Below, piece by piece: positions 58,008 through 64,000 of a stretch of 64,000 bases of DNA; the first letter of the stretch is position 1; each line of letters begins with the position of its first letter. The translations under genes and the position numbers were made by a program. The notes beneath the pieces were generated by a model. That model searched no databases and was not told the origin of the DNA. It saw only the letters and a list, made by a program, of their open reading frames with translations. Source of the stretch: Arcanobacterium sp. (GTDB lineage: Bacteria > Actinomycetota > Actinomycetes > Actinomycetales > Actinomycetaceae); assembly GCA_022778805.1 (NCBI GenBank), contig JALFSN010000008.1:124001-188000 (forward strand), in the 5' to 3' direction.

Positions 58008-58790
58008 TCAGTGCATATGCTTTCCACCATCCACATTTAGCGACACTCCAGAGATAAAGCTAGCTTCTTCAGAAAGCAAGAAATTGACCACGTTTGCTAC
58101 TTCTTCTGGTTGCCCTACTCTACCCAGTGGAATATTTGAAGACATCACTTCTTTTCGATCATCAGTAAGAGTTCCACCCATGATGTCCGTATCGATAGGT
58201 CCAGGCAACAAGGCATTGACCGTAATGCCATATTTGCCCAGCTCACGTGCACCACCACGAGTAAGTCCCTGTATTGCAGCTTTCGCAGTAGCATATGCCG
58301 TCTTTGAATAAGTACCGCCTCCATCAAGTGCTGTGATGGAAGAGAAATTAACAATCCTGCCGACGCCACGTTTTTTCATCTGGAGCGCAGCATACTTCAT
58401 CATCAGCATTGTGCCGCGCACCGTAATTTGTTGAACCCGATCAAATTCTTCTGTCGATATTTCAAGAAATTCTTTCGGGTTAGCTGGCCCAGCAGGATTG
58501 GCTTCAGCTACCACAGGAGGCATCGTTGCTTCAATATCAGCAAAAGCATCCTTGACTGCGGATTCGTCAGATATATCGAATACATACGCTTTGATATTTA
58601 GATTCGGAAACTCTTTACTCAAGTCGCCACCAAATTCCCGCACAGCAGGATCTATATCAGTTACCGCTAAGTTCCATCCAGAGCGTGCCATACGCCTGGC
58701 AATTCTCCGTCCGATACCACGCGGAGCACCACAACCGCTGACAACAGCTGTACGCTCCTCTGGAAAAGAAACATTTACGCGCTGTACCAT
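58008..58790 (-). CDS. Short-chain dehydrogenase/reductase (SDR)
   Basis: 260 residues. The NAD(P)-binding motif is VVSGCGAPRGIGRRIARRMA, and an acidic residue after the second strand (VTDID) suggests NAD preference. The active site has Ser in INFSSITALDGGG and Tyr/Lys in YATAKAA. GPIDTDIMGG and a C-terminal EEASFISGVSLNVDGGKHM are standard for classical SDRs acting on sugars or polyols. AAGGGAG precedes the ATG. It lies 191 bases downstream of the isomerase gene and upstream of gntP, so it may oxidise a sugar or sugar acid in that pathway. Confidence 0.92.
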   Translation of the reverse strand: MVQRVNVSFPEERTAVVSGCGAPRGIGRRIARRMARSGWNLAVTDIDPAVREFGGDLSKEFPNLNIKAYVFDISDESAVKDAFADIEATMPPVVAEANPAGPANPKEFLEISTEEFDRVQQITVRGTMLMMKYAALQMKKRGVGRIVNFSSITALDGGGTYSKTAYATAKAAIQGLTRGGARELGKYGITVNALLPGPIDTDIMGGTLTDDRKEVMSSNIPLGRVGQPEEVANVVNFLLSEEASFISGVSLNVDGGKHMH

Positions 58791-58981
58791 TTTTTCTCCC
58801 TTGTTTAATTAATCTTTTGCACCTCAAATCACTCAAGACCATGCAATCTGGAGTATTTTGAGTGCGCAGTAGTTTTTTGTTTCCGTTAGTTAAAGTCTCT
58901 AGATAACCTCGGCATAGAAAGCGAAACTACATTGGATAAAATGCGAGTAGATTTAAGAAATCGATAAACTTACAAAAGTCT

Positions 58982-59911
58982 TTAATATTTCTTTCGTCTG
59001 AGCGCTGAGCGAAGGATGCCACGAATGTACGTTGCATTTTCAGCACCAACGCCTAGCCAATCACTCCCATAGTGTTCAGTCATAAAAGGTCCTTGGTACC
59101 CCAAAGCTAAAGCACGCCGAATTACTTGACGGTAATTAATCACTCCGTACTTAAGTGGAACTGGAGCCGACATGTACGAACCCGATTGCGGATCCTCGTC
59201 ACGGATATAATTCTTGATGTGCCAATAATTGGCGTACGGCAACACCTGCTCATACATCTCCGCAGAATCCGGCATCGGCCGATGAAGCCTAATCAGATTT
59301 CCAATATCGGGGTTGATTCCAACTGCGGGATGATCCACTGCATTGTAAAATTCCACTGCAGATTCAGGAGTTCCCAAAAAAGTATCTTCATACATTTCTA
59401 GAGATACTTCCATATCAAGCTGCTGCGCATGATCAGCGAGATCTCGCACACGCTCCACAGCGGTGTCCCAATTTCTCCGATCATCCTGATGTCCATTAGC
59501 TAACCAAAACCAAAGTGCCTCTTTCTGGGCAGGATATAGATCTTGTTGAAATCCGATATTCACAAATTTCGCACCAATATCACATGCTTGATCAATCACG
59601 CGATGCACAAAAGCTAAATTTTCTAATCCACGATTTGCATCAATAATAGATCTGCGACCAATAGACACAGCTGCACAACGTAGGTCTAATCCCACGAGCA
59701 GCTGCTTGAATTCTTTGTAGCGTTCTGCAGACAGATCCCAAATCTGAATCCAATCGTCCATAGGGTCGAAATACTTAAATCCAAGCTCTGCAACCTGCTC
59801 AAGTTGGTCGTTCCACACAGCAACGGGTGCATCGTTAATAGGCGTACCGTCTTCAGCTTTAGAGCCAAAATTCATTTTGCACGCAATAGGCCATTCATCC
59901 GCCGTATACAT
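58982..59911 (-). CDS. Sugar phosphate isomerase/epimerase-like TIM-barrel protein
   Basis: 309 residues. The AP-endonuclease-2/xylose-isomerase-like barrel is indicated by metal-ligand-type residues: Glu in VSLEMYEDTFLG, Asp and His-type positions in VGINPDIGNLIRL and NYWHIKNYI, and the final Glu/His in PFMTEHYGSDW. Such enzymes interconvert keto and aldo sugars or sugar acids. AAGGGAG lies six bases before the ATG. A palindromic site (59950-59963) stands upstream. Substrate unknown; the context suggests a monosaccharide or sugar acid delivered by the adjacent transporters. Confidence 0.85.
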   Translation of the reverse strand: MYTADEWPIACKMNFGSKAEDGTPINDAPVAVWNDQLEQVAELGFKYFDPMDDWIQIWDLSAERYKEFKQLLVGLDLRCAAVSIGRRSIIDANRGLENLAFVHRVIDQACDIGAKFVNIGFQQDLYPAQKEALWFWLANGHQDDRRNWDTAVERVRDLADHAQQLDMEVSLEMYEDTFLGTPESAVEFYNAVDHPAVGINPDIGNLIRLHRPMPDSAEMYEQVLPYANYWHIKNYIRDEDPQSGSYMSAPVPLKYGVINYRQVIRRALALGYQGPFMTEHYGSDWLGVGAENATYIRGILRSALRRKKY

Positions 59912-60255
59912 ACAACTCCCTTGTTGTTCACATCACGTTATAAATAATATATCGTATATGATATATGGATATCAAGCTCTAGTGAAGCTTACTTTTACTT
60001 ACGAAATATGTACAACAGAGATATCGGGGATCTATGTCCGAGGTCTAAAAACGACTTTAATATCGCCTTTTCTACTGCCAACCTATGACGACGTCGATGT
60101 TCAACGAGCAAAAACAAGAAAGCTCTCGCGATACATCACAAGAAATAGATAACATCTATCGAAGGCATAAGCATCTGCAAGCACTTTCGACATACATAAC
60201 TAAATGGGACGAGAGTATACCCTACCTTGCAAGAGTCATATGCAGCCTTTGTACG
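59912..60255. other. AT-rich region between transporter and isomerase genes
   Basis: 344 bases downstream of the ABC permease and upstream of the isomerase gene. The first 60 bases hold the isomerase 5' region with a near-palindromic site. The rest has no credible gene; I saw no strong terminator for the permease. Confidence 0.45.
59950..59963. promoter_or_regulatory. Candidate GntR-type operator before the isomerase gene
   Basis: TATCGTATATGATA is a 14-base inverted repeat with one mismatched pair, 38 bases before the isomerase start. FadR-type GntR regulators commonly bind short palindromes with a GT-N-AC/GTATAC core. The GntR regulator at 53620-54399 is the obvious candidate. Confidence 0.4.
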
Positions 60256-61409
60256 TCAGCCCTGGCGCTTGGACGTGAGCAGATCTAAGGCTACGGCAAG
60301 CAATACAACAAGCCCCTTAATCGCTTGCTGCCACGCAGAATCTACCGAGAGAATAGATAAGCCCATATTGATAACTCCCATGACGAGAGCACCCACAATA
60401 GCTCCTGAAACTTTTCCAACGCCGCCCGAAACTGCAGCACCGCCAATATATGCCGCCGCTATTGCATCAAGCTCATAGGTATTTCCTGCTGTAGCCACAG
60501 CAGCCCCAGCGCGAGAAGTCGTTATGATGCCGGCTAATGCCGCCAGCACGCCCATATTAACGAATACAAGAAAATCCACACGACGAGTACGAATACCTGA
60601 CAATTTTGCGGCTTTAAGATTTCCGCCAACTGCATACACCGATCGCCCAAAGCGAGTGTAATTCATAACTATTGTATAGAGAATCACGAGTGCGCCTACA
60701 ATAACAAGCACAATTGGAGTTCCACCCGCTGACTGGGAGAGCAACACCGCTAACGCTATTACTAAAATGGACATGAGCATCAATCGACCAATAAACAATC
60801 CGGAGTGTTCAGCTACGCCATCTTTCATCTGCGCACGTCGCGCACGCAGCGAAGTTCCAATAAGCACCACAAGTGTTGCAGCACCTAAAAGCAAGGTAAC
60901 TACGTCAAAGTCTTGAATAAAGCCAAGTACATTAGGTAAAGACCCATTAGCAATAGATACAAATCCTGAGGGCAACCCAGAAACAGTACGTTCGACGAGG
61001 ACGATAGCAAGCCCGCGAAAAATAAGCATCCCAGCAAGAGTAACGATGAATGCTGGAACTCCAACATATGCCACCCAGAAACCTTGCCAGCATCCAATCA
61101 AGGCTCCAACAAGCAAGCCAGCGACAACTGCCAGCCCCAAGGAATATTCAGGTCATACATCAGCAACGCCACAATCCCACCGACAAAAGCCACTACCGAT
61201 CCAACTGAGAGATCAATGTGTCGGGCAACAATGACCATTACCATCCCGATAGCTAGAATCATGACATACGCGTTTTGCTGAATCAGGCTGGCCACATTGT
61301 TCGGATTGAGCAGAAGTCCCTGCGTTAGCACTTGAAAGAAAATGACTATAACGATGAGTGCAAGTAAAATTCCATATTGCTTAAACGCTTCTGAAATGGC
61401 AGATTTCAT
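60256..61409 (-). pseudogene. Monosaccharide ABC permease (GguB/MmsB/XylH type), frameshifted
   Basis: The gene starts at ATG 61409 (GAGGAG upstream). It encodes the N-terminal part (KSAISEAFKQYG... HIDLSVGSVVAFVGG) up to MYDLNIPWG, then the frame runs to a stop at 61098-61100. The second part continues in another frame from LAVVAGLLVGALIGCWQGFW to the end at 60256. Adding one base to the four-G run (plus-strand CCCC 61135-61138) restores a single protein of about 384 residues, the family's length. So one base is missing: a real loss-of-function, a phase-variable tract or a sequencing error. The frame downstream of the shift is intact and undamaged, which suggests a recent event. Channel partner of the ATPase and binding protein upstream. 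Confidence 0.88.
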
Positions 61410-61410
61410 G

Positions 61411-62952
61411 TCACTTCTCCTCAACAGTCATAAGAGACATCAACGATTCTTGCGTTGCTTCTTTTGCATCCACGAGACCTGTGATCCTGCCAGAGCTCAT
61501 CGCATAAATTCGATCACAAACGCCTAAAAGTTCCGGTAGTTCAGATGAAATCATTAGAATCGCACACCCCGCATCGGCTAATTCGTCAATAATTTGGTAG
61601 ATTTCATATTTGGCTCCGACGTCAATGCCTCGCGTAGGTTCATCAAGAATTAGCACCTGAGGGTCGGTGTACATCCACTTCGCCAGCACCACCTTTTGCT
61701 GATTTCCCCCAGAAAGTGACGCCACTGGAGAATCCAAGCTGCTCGCTTTCAGCCGCAGTTTCTTCTTGTACTCTTTTGCCATCTGCTCTTCAAGCGGGAA
61801 ACTGATAAACCCATGACGAAGAATTTTGCCAAGCGCCGCAGCTGTCATATTAATTTTTATCGTCTGAATCAAATTAAGACCCATTGTTTTACGATCTTCT
61901 GGGACATACGCTAGGCCGTTCTTGATCGCATCATGAACAGTTTTCATAGAGATTTCTTTTCCCTCTTTTAACACCGATCCCGAGATATGCGAACCATACT
62001 GTTTACCGAAGACACTCATTGCTAACTCGGTACGCCCAGCACCCATAAGCCCAGCGAGACCCACTATTTCCCCACGGCACAATGTTAAATTTGCCCGCTT
62101 GACGACAGCACGTTTAGTGTCAATCGGATGATAAACAGTCCAATCTTTGATCTCCAATATGGGATTCCCCTTACGGGATAGATGCTCAGGAAAACGAGAG
62201 GAAAGTTCACGGCCTACCATCAGACTAATGAGTTCTTCCTCAGATACCCCACCTGGTCGATGCATATCAAGGGTCTGAATAGTTTTGCCGTCCCTAATCA
62301 CTGTAGTAGTATCGGCGATCTTTTTTATCTCGTTCAGCTTATGAGAGATGATAATCATCGTTGTACCTTCATCTCTCAACTGCTTCATGAGTTCTAGTAG
62401 ATGCTCAGAATCATCATCATTCAATGCTGCAGTTGGTTCATCTAAAATCAGCAAACTGACATTTTTAGAAAGTGCACGAGCTATTTCTACTAATTGTTGC
62501 TGCCCCACACCGAGTTGAATCACCGGAGTAGCAGGATTGACCTCTAGCCCTACTTTCGCAGTATAAAGCAGGGCACGACGTCGCGTCTTTCCCCAGTCGA
62601 TGAAGCCATTTTTGGTAATTTCATCCCCGATGAAAATGTTTTCCATAACAGATAGATAAGGACTTAACGCAAGTTCTTGGTGAATAATCGCAATACCCAG
62701 CTTCTCTGAATCAACGACTCCGGAAAAGGAACGAACTTTTCCCTCATATACAATGTCGCCTTTGTAAGTACCATGCGGATATACACCAGATAGCACATTC
62801 ATCAAAGTGGATTTTCCAGCTCCATTTTCTCCACAAATTGCATGTACTTCCCCTTTGCGAACTTTCAATTTCACATCATCAAGCGCTTTGACGCCAGAGA
62901 ATTCTTTCGTGATTGAATTCATCTCAAGGATATATTCGGGTATTTTGCTCAT
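61411..62952 (-). CDS. Monosaccharide ABC transporter ATPase (GguA/MmsA/XylG type)
   Basis: 513 residues from ATG 62952 (a GTG at 62964 is also possible; neither has a strong ribosome site). Two ABC domains are in tandem. The first has Walker A GENGAGKST, a QLGVGQQQLVEIARAL signature and Walker B LLILDEPTAAL. The second has the degenerate Walker A GLMGAGRTE, signature LSGGNQQKVVLAKWM and Walker B VLILDEPTRGID. This double layout is specific to the RbsA/XylG type. The stop is one base before the permease ATG, so they are coupled. Confidence 0.96.
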   Translation of the reverse strand: MSKIPEYILEMNSITKEFSGVKALDDVKLKVRKGEVHAICGENGAGKSTLMNVLSGVYPHGTYKGDIVYEGKVRSFSGVVDSEKLGIAIIHQELALSPYLSVMENIFIGDEITKNGFIDWGKTRRRALLYTAKVGLEVNPATPVIQLGVGQQQLVEIARALSKNVSLLILDEPTAALNDDDSEHLLELMKQLRDEGTTMIIISHKLNEIKKIADTTTVIRDGKTIQTLDMHRPGGVSEEELISLMVGRELSSRFPEHLSRKGNPILEIKDWTVYHPIDTKRAVVKRANLTLCRGEIVGLAGLMGAGRTELAMSVFGKQYGSHISGSVLKEGKEISMKTVHDAIKNGLAYVPEDRKTMGLNLIQTIKINMTAAALGKILRHGFISFPLEEQMAKEYKKKLRLKASSLDSPVASLSGGNQQKVVLAKWMYTDPQVLILDEPTRGIDVGAKYEIYQIIDELADAGCAILMISSELPELLGVCDRIYAMSSGRITGLVDAKEATQESLMSLMTVEEK

Positions 62953-63013
62953 GCTGTTACTCACAATCCACAGAGAAAACTTCCAGGAGTATTTCTAATA
63001 TGCTTTCCCGATC

Positions 63014-64000
63014 TCAGAGGCCAAGATCAGCTGCTTTATAGAATCCGGAATCAACGAGTGCAGATTTTACATTGTCTTTGACGATCGTCACGGGCTTCAA
63101 AAGGTTGGAAGGAACAACTTTCTTGCCATTGTTATAGGTCTTTGTATCATTCACATCAACCGTTTCACCTTTGACAATCTGATCTACCATTTTTGCTACA
63201 GTATCCCCAAGAATACGGGTATCTTTCCAGACAGTCATAGCTTGTTTTCCACTAAGAATGTTCTGCACATTTGCCTGATCAGCATCTTGACCAGTGATAA
63301 TAGGCCAATCACTATCTTGATAGCCAGCAGCTTCAAGAGCCTGGGTCACGCCAAGTGCCAAAGCATCATTTGGAGTAAGCACTGCATCAACTTTTTTATT
63401 CGTATAGAAAGAATTCAGACGAGTCTCCATCTCAGCTTGAGCAGCAGGTGCCATCCAATTCTGAATACCAATAGACTGCCATTCATCTTCTGTCTTCGGA
63501 TCTTTTCCTGAAGGAACTACAAGTTTTCCGGCGTCAATATACGGCTTAAGCACAGACCATGCACCCGCGAAAAAGAATCGTGCATTATTGTCGTCAGGAG
63601 ATCCTGAAAAAGGCTCAAAGTTAAAAGACTTAGTTGCGTCTTTAAGATTCAAAGCTTTTTCAATATATTCTCCCTGCATCACACCAACTTGATAGTTATC
63701 AAAAGTGGCATAATAATCCACTGCCTCAGTGTCATTAATAAGACGGTCATAGGCAACCACCTTAATCCCTTTCGAGGCGGCATTTTCCAGCACTGGTGCC
63801 AACGCAGATCCATCAATTGAAGCAACAACTAAGACTTTTACACTTTTGTTCACCATGTTTTGAATCTGAGAAATCTGTTGCTCAACTTTATTATCCGCAT
63901 ACTGAAGATCTGTCTTGTAACCAGATGCTTTCAGATTCTCAACAAGATGTGCACCATCACGATTCCATCTTTCCAATGATTTCGTCGGCATTGAAACACC
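63014..64000 (-). CDS. Monosaccharide ABC substrate-binding protein (ChvE/XylF type), 5' end outside window
   Basis: 329 residues of the mature protein are visible; the frame is open to the window edge, so signal peptide and start are missing. It begins GVSMPTKSLERWNRDG, which corresponds to the first strand of ChvE. IDGSALAPVLENAASKGIKV, AYDRLINDTEAVDYYATFDN and ITGQDADQANVQNILSGKQA are typical of sugar-binding proteins of the ChvE/MmsE group, which bind galactose, glucose, arabinose or xylose in pyranose form. First gene of the ABC operon, 61 bases before the ATPase gene. Confidence 0.93.
   Translation of the reverse strand, partial: GVSMPTKSLERWNRDGAHLVENLKASGYKTDLQYADNKVEQQISQIQNMVNKSVKVLVVASIDGSALAPVLENAASKGIKVVAYDRLINDTEAVDYYATFDNYQVGVMQGEYIEKALNLKDATKSFNFEPFSGSPDDNNARFFFAGAWSVLKPYIDAGKLVVPSGKDPKTEDEWQSIGIQNWMAPAAQAEMETRLNSFYTNKKVDAVLTPNDALALGVTQALEAAGYQDSDWPIITGQDADQANVQNILSGKQAMTVWKDTRILGDTVAKMVDQIVKGETVDVNDTKTYNNGKKVVPSNLLKPVTIVKDNVKSALVDSGFYKAADLGL

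Noticed and set aside
60085..60288. 67-codon plus-strand frame near the permease end
   Set aside because: Runs into the permease gene antisense and has no start signal or domain.

Overview
The window looks like chromosome of a host-associated actinobacterium of the Actinomycetaceae kind (Actinomyces/Trueperella/Arcanobacterium/Actinotignum relatives). Reasons: the order rpsL-rpsG-fusA-tuf, an adjacent rpoB-rpoC with a TTG-started RpoB resembling other actinobacterial RpoB N-termini, moderate G+C, frequent GTG/TTG starts, large sortase-anchored glycosidases, and anaerobic glycyl-radical metabolism. The genus cannot be fixed from the sequence alone. I saw no tRNA, rRNA, CRISPR array or transposase gene.

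Region 1 (1-15.3 kb) is a cell-surface glycan-degradation locus on the minus strand: the start of a secreted protein (cut by the window edge), then GH84, GH20 and GH2 giants. Each giant has a signal peptide, carbohydrate-binding modules, a Pro-rich or Ig-like stalk and a sortase signal (VADTG, VADTG and MPNTG). Together they would remove GlcNAc/GalNAc and galactose from host glycans. A vestigial leader ORF before GH20 and shared C-terminal modules show that parts have been exchanged between these genes.

Region 2 (15.6-30.9 kb): a small membrane protein and smc; then a sugar-uptake island (GH31 glycosidase, two ABC permeases, binding lipoprotein, divergent LacI regulator with a perfect palindromic operator); then sixA-like phosphatase, ndk, galM-like and Gfo/Idh genes. 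Just beyond lacI lies a rearranged partial copy of the smc 5' end, so the island is flanked by smc-derived direct repeats.

Region 3 (31-35.4 kb) is the str operon rpsL-rpsG-fusA-tuf with a strong terminator.

Region 4 (36-45.5 kb) is the most interesting: a glycyl-radical enzyme (GRE) with its activase, a PucR-type regulator and an OFA-type MFS transporter on the minus strand. Converging on it is a plus-strand operon TPR protein-DUF4037-DUF4125. The GRE has a GGCLE active-site motif and an RVAGF glycyl-radical motif. Its substrate is not known; an arylacetate-decarboxylase-like role is one possibility. Two identical-format palindromes (GTTA-N4-TAAC) lie upstream of the GRE.

Region 5 (45.9-53.3 kb) is rpoB-rpoC. 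Region 6 (53.6-64 kb) is a sugar/sugar-acid catabolic and transport module: GntR regulator, PdxA-family dehydrogenase, GntP permease, SDR dehydrogenase, TIM-barrel isomerase, and a ChvE/GguAB (MmsAB)-type monosaccharide ABC transporter. The transporter's permease gene carries a one-base frameshift in a G run, and its binding-protein gene runs off the window.
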